DNA of 64,000 bases from NCBI RefSeq assembly GCF_002218005.2, contig NZ_AP018678.1, forward strand, positions 1,860,001 through 1,924,000. Direction: 5' to 3'. The position numbers and the translations under genes are program-made. The notes beneath the pieces were generated by a model. The model was not told the DNA's origin. It ran no database searches and was given only the letters and a program-made list of their open reading frames with translations. Position 1 is the stretch's first letter. Each line of letters begins with the position of its first letter. Origin of the DNA: Vibrio algivorus. GTDB taxonomy: Bacteria; Pseudomonadota; Gammaproteobacteria; Enterobacterales; Vibrionaceae. Shown here piece after piece: positions 17,396 through 25,812 of the stretch.

Positions 17396-19111
17396 ATGCG
17401 CACCAGCAAATACCTTGTTTCTACACTAAAAGAAACGCCAAACGACGCAGAAGTAATCAGCCATCAGCTGATGCTACGTGCCGGTATGATCCGTAAACTG
17501 GCTTCAGGTCTTTATACTTGGCTACCAACCGGTCTACGCGTACTGCGCAAAGTTGAAACCATCATTCGTGAAGAAATTAACAATGCAGGTGCAATTGAAA
17601 CTTTAATGCCGGTAGTTCAACCTTTCGAACTATGGGAAGAAACAGGCCGCTCTGAAAAAATGGGGCCTGAACTACTTCGATTTACCGATCGTCACTCTCG
17701 TCCATTCGTACTTAGCCCAACAGCTGAAGAAGTGATCACAAGTTTGGTTCGTAATGAAGTAAGCTCGTACAAACAACTTCCATTGAACCTTTATCAAATC
17801 CAAACTAAATTCCGTGATGAGCGTCGTCCACGTTTTGGTGTAATGCGTTCTCGTGAATTCTCGATGATGGATGCCTACAGCTTTGATATCGACAAAGACG
17901 GCTTACAACAATCTTACGATGCAATGCACGATGCTTACTGTAAGGCATTCGACCGCATGGGCTTAGACTACCGTCCAGTATTAGCAGACAGCGGCGCGAT
18001 CGGTGGTAACGGTTCTCAAGAATTCCATGTATTAGCAGAAAGTGGCGAAGATTTGATCGTATTCTCAACCGAATCAGACTACGCGGCTAACATCGAAAAA
18101 GCAGAAGCATTAGCACCAACGACAGAACGTGCTGCGCCAAGCCAAGAAATGACTTTAGTGGATACGCCAAATGCGAAAACGATCGCTGAGCTTGTCGAAC
18201 AACATGGTCTTGCGATTGAAAAAACCGTTAAAACATTATTCGTTAAAGCCTCTGATGAAGTCGATGCATCGATCATTGCCCTCATCATTCGCGGCGATCA
18301 CGAACTAAACGAAATCAAAGCTGAGAACTTACCACAAGTTGCTGCGCCTCTAGAAATGGCAGGCGAAGAAGAAATTCGTCAGTTAATCGGTGCCGGTCCT
18401 GGTTCACTTGGCCCTGTTGGTCTTGAACTACCATTTATCGTTGATCGTTCAGTAGCAGTAATGAGTGATTTCGGAGCTGGCGCTAATATTGATGACAAAC
18501 ACTACTTCGGTATCAACTGGGGACGTGATGTTGAACTTGGTCAAGTTGAAGACTTACGTAACGTCGTTGAAGGCGACCCTAGCCCATGTGGTAAAGGTAC
18601 ACTACAGCTTAAGCGCGGTATCGAAGTTGGTCACATTTTCCAATTAGGCACTAACTATTCTGAAAAAATGAACTGTGGCGTGTTAGATTCGAATGGCAAA
18701 AATGTCATTCTAGAAATGGGTTGCTACGGCATTGGTGTAACGCGCGTTGTAGCCGCTGCGATTGAACAAAACCACGATGATTCAGGCATTATTTGGCCGG
18801 ATGCGATTGCACCATTCCAAGTAGCTATCGTTCCAATGAACATGCACAAATCAGATCGCGTAAAAGAAGCAGCAGAAAAACTGTATTCAGAGCTAACCTC
18901 AATTGGCATTGAAGTACTATTTGATGATCGTAAAGAGCGCCCTGGCGTAATGTTCAAAGACATCGAGTTAATCGGTATTCCTCATACCGTTGTGATCGGT
19001 GATCGTAGTATGGATGAAGGTAACTTTGAATATAAAGATCGCAAAAATGGTGACAAAGTAGCAATTGCGATGGATAACATTGTTGAGCACCTAAAAGCTC
19101 AAATCAAATAA
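17396..19111 (+). CDS. proS: Prolyl-tRNA synthetase
   Basis: Class II aminoacyl-tRNA synthetase, 571 aa, of the bacterial type with an editing (INS) domain between motifs 2 and 3. Motif 1 lies around residues 60-75, motif 2 is TKFRDERRPRFGVMRSREFSMMDAYSF near 140-165, the editing insert spans about 225-400, and motif 3 is MGCYGIGVTRVVAA near 440. The C-terminal anticodon-binding domain follows. Closed by a terminator at 19121-19146. Confidence 0.98.
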   Translation: MRTSKYLVSTLKETPNDAEVISHQLMLRAGMIRKLASGLYTWLPTGLRVLRKVETIIREEINNAGAIETLMPVVQPFELWEETGRSEKMGPELLRFTDRHSRPFVLSPTAEEVITSLVRNEVSSYKQLPLNLYQIQTKFRDERRPRFGVMRSREFSMMDAYSFDIDKDGLQQSYDAMHDAYCKAFDRMGLDYRPVLADSGAIGGNGSQEFHVLAESGEDLIVFSTESDYAANIEKAEALAPTTERAAPSQEMTLVDTPNAKTIAELVEQHGLAIEKTVKTLFVKASDEVDASIIALIIRGDHELNEIKAENLPQVAAPLEMAGEEEIRQLIGAGPGSLGPVGLELPFIVDRSVAVMSDFGAGANIDDKHYFGINWGRDVELGQVEDLRNVVEGDPSPCGKGTLQLKRGIEVGHIFQLGTNYSEKMNCGVLDSNGKNVILEMGCYGIGVTRVVAAAIEQNHDDSGIIWPDAIAPFQVAIVPMNMHKSDRVKEAAEKLYSELTSIGIEVLFDDRKERPGVMFKDIELIGIPHTVVIGDRSMDEGNFEYKDRKNGDKVAIAMDNIVEHLKAQIK

Positions 19112-19120
19112 TGAATGAAA

Positions 19121-19146
19121 AGGCGAGCTTAGGTTCGCCTTTTTAA
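19121..19146 (+). terminator. Terminator of proS
   Basis: AGGCGA-GCTTAGGT-TCGCCT stem followed by TTTTT. Confidence 0.9.
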
Positions 19147-19196
19147 CGCTTAAATTTTATACCCAAGTAACCTCAATAATAAAGAGAATGGATGTT

Positions 19197-19400
19197 ATGA
19201 AAATTTATGACTGCTGCGATTTAGTGCGCGAACTCTATGCTCAAATTGGTAGTGGTGATCAAGGCTATATTCCTCAGGCCATCACATGTGCAGTAAAAAC
19301 CTTCAACGATATCGCCGCTGATGAAAACTTGCCGAAACAAACTCGTGAGCGCGCCGCTTTTGCTGCGGCTAATTTGTTAATTTCAGATTTTGAAGACTAG
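19197..19400 (+). CDS. yaeP: YaeP-family (UPF0253) small protein
   Basis: A 67-aa cytosolic protein of unknown function. The pattern LVRELYAQIGSGDQGYIP...AAFAAANLLISDF matches YaeP of E. coli. I chose the ATG at 19197 (MKIYDCCDL) rather than 19188 because the AGAGA site then has normal spacing. The upstream sequence contains a TATACCCAAGTAACCTC fragment of the dispersed repeat family (19159-19175), so the gene's leader may derive from that repeat. Confidence 0.85.
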   Translation: MKIYDCCDLVRELYAQIGSGDQGYIPQAITCAVKTFNDIAADENLPKQTRERAAFAAANLLISDFED

Positions 19401-19404
19401 TTTC

Positions 19405-19496
19405 ATATCAATCAAATTAATGCGTTGTTCAGAAGTCCCAAAGGGAAAGGTATAAGTGCAAGGCATAAGTTTTCGATAATTAGTGCAATTGATATT
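19405..19496. repeat. Short MITE-like element, ATACCAATC family
   Basis: It begins ATATCAATCAAATTAAT and ends ATTAGTGCAATTGATATT, imperfect inverted ends like those of 317-481, and shares the internal TTTTCGATAA motif. It is about half the length, consistent with an internal deletion. Confidence 0.6.
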
Positions 19497-19519
19497 TGTT
19501 AATCTTAAGGAGAATTACC

Positions 19520-19708
19520 ATGAATTTAGACAATTTTGAAAGCATGGATCCGGTAATGCTGATGAGTATCGTCAATATGAAACTGCGTGACGAATATGGG
19601 GATTTAGATAACCTAATCAAAGCCTTTGATATTGATAAGCAAGCACTAATCAACAAGCTTGCCAGTGCGGGTTTTGATTACCTACCTGAAGTTAAACAAT
19701 TTAGATAA
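19520..19708 (+). CDS. DUF4250 small protein
   Basis: A 62-aa protein beginning MNLDNFESMDPVMLMSIVNM and ending YLPEVKQFR, the pattern of DUF4250; function unknown. The ATG at 19520 has an AAGGAGA site at good spacing, unlike the earlier TTG-type start at 19496. The neighbouring yaeP is separated from it by a small palindromic element. Confidence 0.85.
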   Translation: MNLDNFESMDPVMLMSIVNMKLRDEYGDLDNLIKAFDIDKQALINKLASAGFDYLPEVKQFR

Positions 19709-19752
19709 TCACGAACCATAACTCCTATCTTTCGCTTAACTCGAACAAAAAT

Positions 19753-19807
19753 AAAGCCGTAGTCACTTTCAAATTAGCACTGCGAAAATTAGTGCTGCGG
19801 CTTTTTT
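19753..19807. terminator. Bidirectional terminator
   Basis: AAAGCCGTAGTCAC pairs with AGTGCTGCGGCTTT and T-tracts lie on both sides. It serves the DUF4250 gene and the convergent PepSY gene. Confidence 0.8.
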
Positions 19808-19828
19808 AGAGTCTAAGAAGTCTTAACG

Positions 19829-21292
19829 CTATTTAACCAGTCGAGCAACCGCGGGAATTCGCGATAACACAATAAAATCGAGTAATAGCATACTGATAAT
19901 CGCCAATCCTGCCATAGGGAAAGCGACAGAAGTAATAATCATCACAAGCGCTCCTATTTTCCATAATCGAGTATCTTTTGGCATAGGCGGAGGCACTAAC
20001 CTTCCTGCACCAGAAGGTTTGCGTAGCCACCACATCACTACACCACTCACCGAGATAAACATAAACATTAGGCAAAGCGCTGTATTTAATGCTTTATTCC
20101 ACCAGCCTAGTTCGCCTTCATGCAAGCCTACACCCGCTGCCATAAATTTAGCCATCAAAGCATAATCACCCCAGTTAAAATCAATAATGGTTTGCTTGGA
20201 ATATTGGTCAATATGAACCGTACGATCTTGGGTTGGATCTTGAATGTCACCGCTAATCGTATCAGCAGACAAAGTATAGACTCCAGTATCATCCGTTGGT
20301 AACATCACTCGGAAGTAACGAAAGCCTAATCGTTGCCCGGTATTTATCACAGTGTCGAGATCTTGTGCTTCGACATTGTAATGCGCTTTAGGCATAGTCA
20401 TATTATGCACTGCATGTAAATCTGCTTCCTCTGGATCACTATTTAATTTCTTATCTGAAATCGGCATTGGAGCTTGCTCAAGATTCCAAGGAACTTCTTT
20501 TTCATTGCCATGATTCATACTGGCATGCGTTTTATCTGATACAGGAATACCATAATATTTTTCAGCGGGAAAAGTAGACCAGCCTTGAACTAACTGACCG
20601 CCCCATACTCCAGCCCAAGATAATCCAGTGATCAAAAAGAATAGTAAAAAAAGACTGGTTATCCCCCCTATATTGGCGTGAAGATCGCGCCAGAAAATAC
20701 GTTTACCGCTTTGCAGTCTTATTTTGAAAAATCCTGCTTTGCTAGCATTGTCTCTTGGCCACCACATATACAAACCGGTGATAAGTAATACAATCGCCAA
20801 ACTGGCTGCGATTTCAATTAATCTATCCCCTAAATCGCCAATTAATAATGTGCCATGAATCTCATTGGCTAAAGCATATAAATTATCACGATCAATCTCA
20901 CCTACTAGTTGTCCTGTATATTGGTTAACGAGCACAAACCAACCCGTTCCATCTGGTTTTATGATGGCAAAGCGGTTTGCTTCATTGGTAGCATGAGCTG
21001 GAATAAACTCTTTCACTGTACTATCAGGGTAGGCTAACTGAACCGCTGCTAGTTGATCACTCGCCTCAACTTGAGAAGATAACGGATCAACATGAATCTT
21101 ATCACCATATTGAGCCGACTCTATTTGCGGGCCATACAACATAATAAGCCCGGTGATCGCGAGCATGCACATAAACGGCACCACAAATAATCCAGCGTAA
21201 AAATGCCAACGCCAAGCTATAAAATAGAAGTTTCTTTTTTCTTGCGCAGCGTTAGCCACGCCTTTCTGAACACTGCGAGTAGCAGAATGCAT
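19829..21292 (-). CDS. PepSY-associated transmembrane protein
   Basis: A 487-aa inner-membrane protein with an N-terminal span (YAGLFVVPFMCMLAITGLIMLYG), a periplasmic PepSY-type region (about residues 60-135, with VQLAYPDSTVKEFIP and YTGQLVGEID), a span with LLITGLYMWWPR, another after FWRDLHANIGGITSLFLLFFLITG, and C-terminal spans. Histidines in spans (HFYAG, HGTLL, HANIG, HEGELGWW) suit haem or metal binding. Such proteins often sit with siderophore or copper genes. Here the partner upstream is a DUF2946 protein; no Fur box is evident. Confidence 0.88.
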   Translation of the reverse strand: MHSATRSVQKGVANAAQEKRNFYFIAWRWHFYAGLFVVPFMCMLAITGLIMLYGPQIESAQYGDKIHVDPLSSQVEASDQLAAVQLAYPDSTVKEFIPAHATNEANRFAIIKPDGTGWFVLVNQYTGQLVGEIDRDNLYALANEIHGTLLIGDLGDRLIEIAASLAIVLLITGLYMWWPRDNASKAGFFKIRLQSGKRIFWRDLHANIGGITSLFLLFFLITGLSWAGVWGGQLVQGWSTFPAEKYYGIPVSDKTHASMNHGNEKEVPWNLEQAPMPISDKKLNSDPEEADLHAVHNMTMPKAHYNVEAQDLDTVINTGQRLGFRYFRVMLPTDDTGVYTLSADTISGDIQDPTQDRTVHIDQYSKQTIIDFNWGDYALMAKFMAAGVGLHEGELGWWNKALNTALCLMFMFISVSGVVMWWLRKPSGAGRLVPPPMPKDTRLWKIGALVMIITSVAFPMAGLAIISMLLLDFIVLSRIPAVARLVK

Positions 21293-21431
21293 GATATTTC
21301 CTTAAATCATAATTAAACAATGACTAATTTAATCTGACCAAATTCGACTGTAGCCAATAATATTGACAATAAAAGTTAGTCGATCGGATATTTCAATGTC
21401 AGACAAAATATATTAAATAGAGTAAAGTTGA

Positions 21432-21809
21432 TTACGCATTCAAAGGCGGGGCTCTAGGTGGGCTACCAAATGGATAAAAATCACTTTCATTTGGTGGTGA
21501 CGATGGCTTAAAAACCAGGATTACTATGATCCGATATTGGCTGTAAAGTTGAACATCACTAACATCAATATCTAACGCACAAGTAAAAACACAATGGCCA
21601 GAAGAAGAGGGTTGCAGGTGTTCTGGTTCGCCTTCAACTTGTACTAATTTCAATCCATTAAAAGTACAAAGTGTTTCCCATACTCCATTCACGCCGCTGT
21701 GAGCATTGACGGCTGGCATAGAAAAAATAACTAAACAATTGAGTAAACAGAGCTTAATAAACCATTTATTCTTTAATCGATATAGATTCATTGGTTTAAT
21801 AACTATCAT
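21432..21809 (-). CDS. DUF2946-like exported protein
   Basis: A 125-aa protein with a signal-like segment (WFIKLCLLNCLVIFSMPAVNA) and a mature part with WETLCTFNGLK and GHCVFTC, the Cys/His pattern seen in DUF2946, and a proline-rich end with PRAPP. Metal binding is plausible but not shown. Its ATG overlaps the stop of the upstream barrel gene (ATGA at 21806-21809), so the two are translationally coupled; an internal ATG at 21791 is possible. Confidence 0.6.
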   Translation of the reverse strand: MIVIKPMNLYRLKNKWFIKLCLLNCLVIFSMPAVNAHSGVNGVWETLCTFNGLKLVQVEGEPEHLQPSSSGHCVFTCALDIDVSDVQLYSQYRIIVILVFKPSSPPNESDFYPFGSPPRAPPLNA

Positions 21810-22795
21810 CCATTAAAAGGGTTAATATAGAGCAGTATCCCCCCACCTCTTAATGAACTACCATAGTTAAAATTCACCCCTATACCAATAGTATCAATAA
21901 AGTCCCAATCAAAAACATTTGCCCAGATCACACCAATACCAGCTTCATAATAGGAATTAGTTTGCAAAATACTGGTAGCATCGTGGCCAATATCAATACG
22001 TTTTAAACTGGAATACAACGCAGGTTTAAATTGCTCAAAATTAGCAAGATCGTACTCAATTTGAATACCATTACTGACTCGCCAACCTTCAGGAGTGCCA
22101 TAAGAACCTTCATTTATTTTATCCCAGTTAACACCAGCAAAATAATGCCACTGGCTCATTACTCCCCAGCGTCCCCAACTGCTATCCACTTGATATTTAA
22201 ATTCAATATAAGGTTCAATAAACGTCGACCAGACAGACATATTACTGAATGATTGGTCTAGAAAAGGTTGAAATTGTTGAGAGTCTGCACTTTTAAAGTG
22301 GTAATCATTATCGGCATACATTAAGTAAGAACCTACTCCATAGGCAATTTTCCACCTATCAGTCAGGGAATACGCTAAGGTATAAGATAAATAAGCAGAA
22401 TAGACATCTTGCTTTAATCGGTCAGGTTGGACATTATCAACGAGCGCTACATCTTCATTAAATGAAAAATAACTAAATTTCAAAGTAATTTCATGCTGAA
22501 AATCAGGGTGGGCTCCAGCGATCTCAAAGTGCAATGGCAAGTTATAGATTGAGATTTTTTTACGCTCATCTAAAGCTCCCTTTCCACCTAAATTATCGTC
22601 TTCACTTTTAAAGACTTCATTAGGGTCAAAACTTTTAATCCCTAATGATATAAGATCGCTATCAGATAAAATGACCGAAGAGGCAAGAAGCTCTTCGTAG
22701 TATTGTTTACCACTATCTCTTAAACTATCAGCGATACTCGCAGGTATAAATCCTAATGATGAAAATAAAACTGTAGTAGGTAAAATCCATTTCAT
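21806..22795 (-). CDS. Putative outer-membrane beta-barrel protein
   Basis: A 329-aa protein with a signal peptide (MKWILPTTVLFSSLGFIPASIA) and many alternating amphipathic strands (HEITLKFSYFSF, SAYLSYTLAYSL, WKIAYGVGSYLMY, EYDLANFEQFKPALYSSL). It ends GGGILLYINPFNG without a terminal aromatic. It resembles the solitary autotransporter-type barrel family of Vibrio and Shewanella, which I state with moderate doubt. I start at the ATG at 22795, preceded by a G-rich site, rather than the GTG at 22807. Confidence 0.6.
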   Translation of the reverse strand: MKWILPTTVLFSSLGFIPASIADSLRDSGKQYYEELLASSVILSDSDLISLGIKSFDPNEVFKSEDDNLGGKGALDERKKISIYNLPLHFEIAGAHPDFQHEITLKFSYFSFNEDVALVDNVQPDRLKQDVYSAYLSYTLAYSLTDRWKIAYGVGSYLMYADNDYHFKSADSQQFQPFLDQSFSNMSVWSTFIEPYIEFKYQVDSSWGRWGVMSQWHYFAGVNWDKINEGSYGTPEGWRVSNGIQIEYDLANFEQFKPALYSSLKRIDIGHDATSILQTNSYYEAGIGVIWANVFDWDFIDTIGIGVNFNYGSSLRGGGILLYINPFNG

Positions 22796-22848
22796 CCCAC
22801 TTCCCACCTATTTAATCGCTTTTATTATCAAATAATGATATTGCTCGC

Positions 22849-23838
22849 TTAAAACACATATCGAACTCCGCTAGCTAAAATCCAACTACTTCCTTCATAA
22901 AAATCTAAATTTGATACTTTTTCAGTAAAGCCCCCCATTACCGCAACACCGACACCTGGCCAACCAAAAATATCATCATAAGTGTAAGTGCTCACTATTC
23001 CGACAATATCATTTTCTTGTTTTTCTAAAAAAATGGGGTGAGTGTCATCAAAATTAGCATATTGATACTTAAAGCTTATGGTCAAAGCTGAACGATCAAA
23101 CTTTTGTACGACAGCTAACTGACCTGTATAAGTATCAGATGACATCGCATTGCCTTTGGCATTTTGTCTTAAATAAGCAAGAGAGCTACGTAAAAATAAT
23201 TTTGGGGATAATGGAGTTAAATAAGACAGTTCTGAATAATAAATATCACTTTCTCTATTAAGTTCAGATTGGATGGTTGGGCTAAATTGGCTTGCACTCA
23301 ATTCATCGTCAATTTTTCTCTGTCCCGCAGCAAGTTCAAACCCTAGTCCTGTATCAAAGATTTCTTGATATTGAAGCCTTATTCCTTGAATGCGTTGATC
23401 GGTTTCTTCACGATTACTCCCAACTAAAAATGGGTCTTCCCAAGTAGTACTTTTCAATAAACCAGGGACATAAGATACCTTAAAGATGCCTATTTTATTA
23501 ATATATTGACCATAACCTAACTCAAAGTGCGGACGACCTAATGCAATATCAGCATTACTGGTACCTAGAAAGAGTTGATGATTTCCGCCACTAAAAGTGT
23601 AATTAACGTTACTCGCGGCTATAGGATAGATAAAGCCCTCTGTTTTGGCTTCACCTTTATCATCAAGTGAGTTCAGCTTTTTATTGCCAGAGTCAGCTAA
23701 AGAGTCCGATTGCGTAACACCGAATAATAACATTGCATTACCGGAGAAACCTTCCTTCCATTTGCCTGACATTTCATCGCTATAGGTTGTCGATGAAGAA
23801 AGTAATAATATGACACAAAGAGCGTGCTGAATTTTCAT
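22849..23838 (-). CDS. DUF2860-like outer-membrane beta-barrel protein
   Basis: A 329-aa protein with a signal peptide (IQHALCVILLLSSSTTYS) and beta-strand-rich sequence ending with YVF, the C-terminal aromatic expected for BAM-inserted barrels. The stretch FSGNAMLLFGVTQSDSLADS after the signal recalls the DUF2860 family known from Vibrio. It lies upstream of the second barrel gene on the same strand (53 bp), so the two may be expressed together. I use the ATG at 23838 because AAGGA then has proper spacing; 23844 is too close. Confidence 0.65.
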   Translation of the reverse strand: MKIQHALCVILLLSSSTTYSDEMSGKWKEGFSGNAMLLFGVTQSDSLADSGNKKLNSLDDKGEAKTEGFIYPIAASNVNYTFSGGNHQLFLGTSNADIALGRPHFELGYGQYINKIGIFKVSYVPGLLKSTTWEDPFLVGSNREETDQRIQGIRLQYQEIFDTGLGFELAAGQRKIDDELSASQFSPTIQSELNRESDIYYSELSYLTPLSPKLFLRSSLAYLRQNAKGNAMSSDTYTGQLAVVQKFDRSALTISFKYQYANFDDTHPIFLEKQENDIVGIVSTYTYDDIFGWPGVGVAVMGGFTEKVSNLDFYEGSSWILASGVRYVF

Positions 23839-24003
23839 ATCCATTCCTTAGATAATATTCTTTAAAATCAGGCAAATCCATTAACTGTATAAAAGTTATA
23901 ACTGAGTTCTTTTAAAACTACAAACAGAATACTAAATAACCTCAGATTAGGATAACTAGAGCCACTCAACACCTGAAGTTAAATAGCTTCTTTCATCTCT
24001 CAT

Positions 24004-24058
24004 AAAAAATGCCAACTAAGCAATATGTCATTAAATGACTAGGCTTGTTGGCATTTTA
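24004..24058. terminator. Stem-loop with A- and T-tracts
   Basis: AAAAAATGCCAAC pairs with GTTGGCATTTT around a 31-nt loop. It lies upstream of the DUF2860 gene, so it may be a relic or a terminator for an unannotated transcript. Confidence 0.5.
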
Positions 24059-24066
24059 TAAGTGTG

Positions 24067-24260
24067 TATATACCCAAGTGACTTCAAGATGCAGAATTCA
24101 GAGCTATCATCCAAACCTTTAGGCAAGGAAGATTGGCGAAGGAATGTAGACACCTTTCAAACCAATCTGACGCAGCCTATCTCTTATAAAAAAGAAGAGA
24201 TTTGGATGAAGCTCCCGAAGGGCAAGTTAAAACTCACACCTCGTAGTAATTTGGTATATT
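24067..24260. repeat. MITE-like element, TATACCCAAG family (194 bp)
   Basis: It begins TATATACCCAAGTGACTTCA and ends AGTAATTTGGTATATT, so the ends form terminal inverted repeats. The first 40 bp are nearly the same as the start of 49940-50106 (CAAGATGCAGAATTCAGAGC). A short open frame inside is not a gene. Confidence 0.75.
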
Positions 24261-24268
24261 AATATTTT

Positions 24269-25021
24269 TTAAATTACAAACACTTCATAATTTTTTAATT
24301 CAGGAATTTGCTGATGAAGTGCTTCTTCATCTTTCGCAATACCTTGTAAGTCTACACAGTAATCCGTTGCTTCTTTTTGTAGCTCTACAGATTGTGATTG
24401 TAATTTAGTTTCTACTTTGTTTTTTAAATCAATCAATTGGTTTTGTAGCTCGCTTAAATTCACACTACCATCCGCTTTCATTTTTTCAGATAGCACAGCA
24501 AACGCACTTGAGAAAAACTCACCATTGAAACGTTGCATCGCTGCAGCAGAATCGGCTTTCCAATTAGCAATAGCTTCACTTATGGCATCTTTTTTCAGTA
24601 CCCACTCACCATCATTGTAGTAGCGAGACTCGACGTCAGAATAAAAATCATCCATGGCTTTTTTTAAATTATCGAATGCATCCGGATCTTTAAAAGACTC
24701 ACTTACATCGTCAATGACTTCATTGGCAAGCTCTACACCTTGGTCGGCAATATCTTTAGCTTTCGGTACATATAGGCTGACCTTTTCACGATATGACTTG
24801 ACCGCTTGTTGTTGCATCTGATTCAAATCGACTTTTTCACCATTAATAAACAGCTGATTATTTTGGTCAATCACCACTTTAGGCTCACCTTGCTGGTAAA
24901 CCGAAACCACATTATCTTTAAGGTGTAATTCATTATTAATGTTGATATCACAACGTGGCACTTGGGCCAAAGTAGAAAACGAAGACAGTGTCAGTAGTGT
25001 CGCCAAAAATGTTTTTTTCAT
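24269..25021 (-). CDS. YggN-like periplasmic protein (DUF2884)
   Basis: A 250-aa protein with a signal peptide (MKKTFLATLLTLSSFSTLAQ). The mature N-terminus has paired short beta motifs (NNELHLKDNVVSVY, PKVVIDQNNQLFINGEKVDL) followed by a long helical, charged region; this layout fits the DUF2884/YggN family, whose function is unknown. Cysteines near the start (RCDI) and end (DYCVDL) may pair. Monocistronic. Confidence 0.8.
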   Translation of the reverse strand: MKKTFLATLLTLSSFSTLAQVPRCDININNELHLKDNVVSVYQQGEPKVVIDQNNQLFINGEKVDLNQMQQQAVKSYREKVSLYVPKAKDIADQGVELANEVIDDVSESFKDPDAFDNLKKAMDDFYSDVESRYYNDGEWVLKKDAISEAIANWKADSAAAMQRFNGEFFSSAFAVLSEKMKADGSVNLSELQNQLIDLKNKVETKLQSQSVELQKEATDYCVDLQGIAKDEEALHQQIPELKNYEVFVI

Positions 25022-25071
25022 TTAAATAGCCTCATTAGAGATGAGTAAATACAACTGTTATAGGGTTTTAT

Positions 25072-25149
25072 TCCATCCAAGTAACCTCAAGATGAAGCCC
25101 CCTAAAGGGCAAATTAAAACTCGAACCTTAGCATGACTTGGATATATAC
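25072..25149. repeat. Short TATACCCAAG-family element
   Basis: Ends ATCCAAGTAACCTCAAGATG and CATGACTTGGATATA are inverted; the interior CCCCCTAAAGGGCAA resembles the CCCGAAGGGCAA part of 24067-24260. Confidence 0.6.
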
Positions 25150-25211
25150 AGAAACAATAGCAAGATTATTGTGCTTAACGTCAGCAATAAGTGAAATATT
25201 TGTGGGGTCAA

Positions 25212-25697
25212 TTAGAATAATGCCACCACTTCATAACCTCTTTCTTTACCTGCGATATTTAATTCAAACTCATCTCCTAGCCGCTTATTTTTCAAGACTT
25301 TTCCTAACGGTGAATCTAGGGTGATCATCCGAATAGTTTGACCTTCAAAGTCAAGCATCAATCCACCAGCAACAGGACTAACAAAGAACCATTTATTAAT
25401 GTCAGTTTGCTCTTCATAAAGCTCAACTAATGCTCCTAAATATATAGGATCCTGGTGAGATAAACTTTTAATGGGCAAGGCCTTAAATGCTTGAATATCT
25501 TGCAAGCATTGATGAACTCTTTGTGCTTGACCATGGGCTAAATACGCCGCTTCCAAGCTCAAGGTATCGTATTTATGCTCCGGTATATTTTGCTTATCGG
25601 TAGCGGTACTGATCGCCGTTTGCGTTGCTTGATGTGCGACATCATGGATATCTATCAGAGCTTTAATGATCGCTTGATGTAAATTTTCTTTATTCAT
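25212..25697 (-). CDS. GreA/GreB C-terminal-domain-like protein
   Basis: A 161-aa protein whose C-terminal part (about residues 85-161) has the FKBP-like pattern of Gre factors: WFFVSPVAGGL, then the SPLGKVLKNKRLGDEFEL segment. The N-terminal half is helical but lacks the long acidic-tipped coiled coil of GreA, so it probably does not stimulate RNA cleavage and may bind RNA polymerase like Rnk. Function inferred from the fold only. Divergent from the RecQ-like gene. Confidence 0.72.
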   Translation of the reverse strand: MNKENLHQAIIKALIDIHDVAHQATQTAISTATDKQNIPEHKYDTLSLEAAYLAHGQAQRVHQCLQDIQAFKALPIKSLSHQDPIYLGALVELYEEQTDINKWFFVSPVAGGLMLDFEGQTIRMITLDSPLGKVLKNKRLGDEFELNIAGKERGYEVVALF

Positions 25698-25812
25698 AGA
25701 AAAGCTCGATAACCTTTTTCATTAATCATTTTAAATAAGCTAAGATGCATCTTCATTGATAGTTTCTCCACTAATCAATATCGCATTATTTCTCAAGAGT
25801 AGATGGATTTTT

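Noticed and set aside
24062..24262. Open frame of 66 codons
   Set aside because: It coincides with a terminal-repeat element and has no ribosome site or family pattern.
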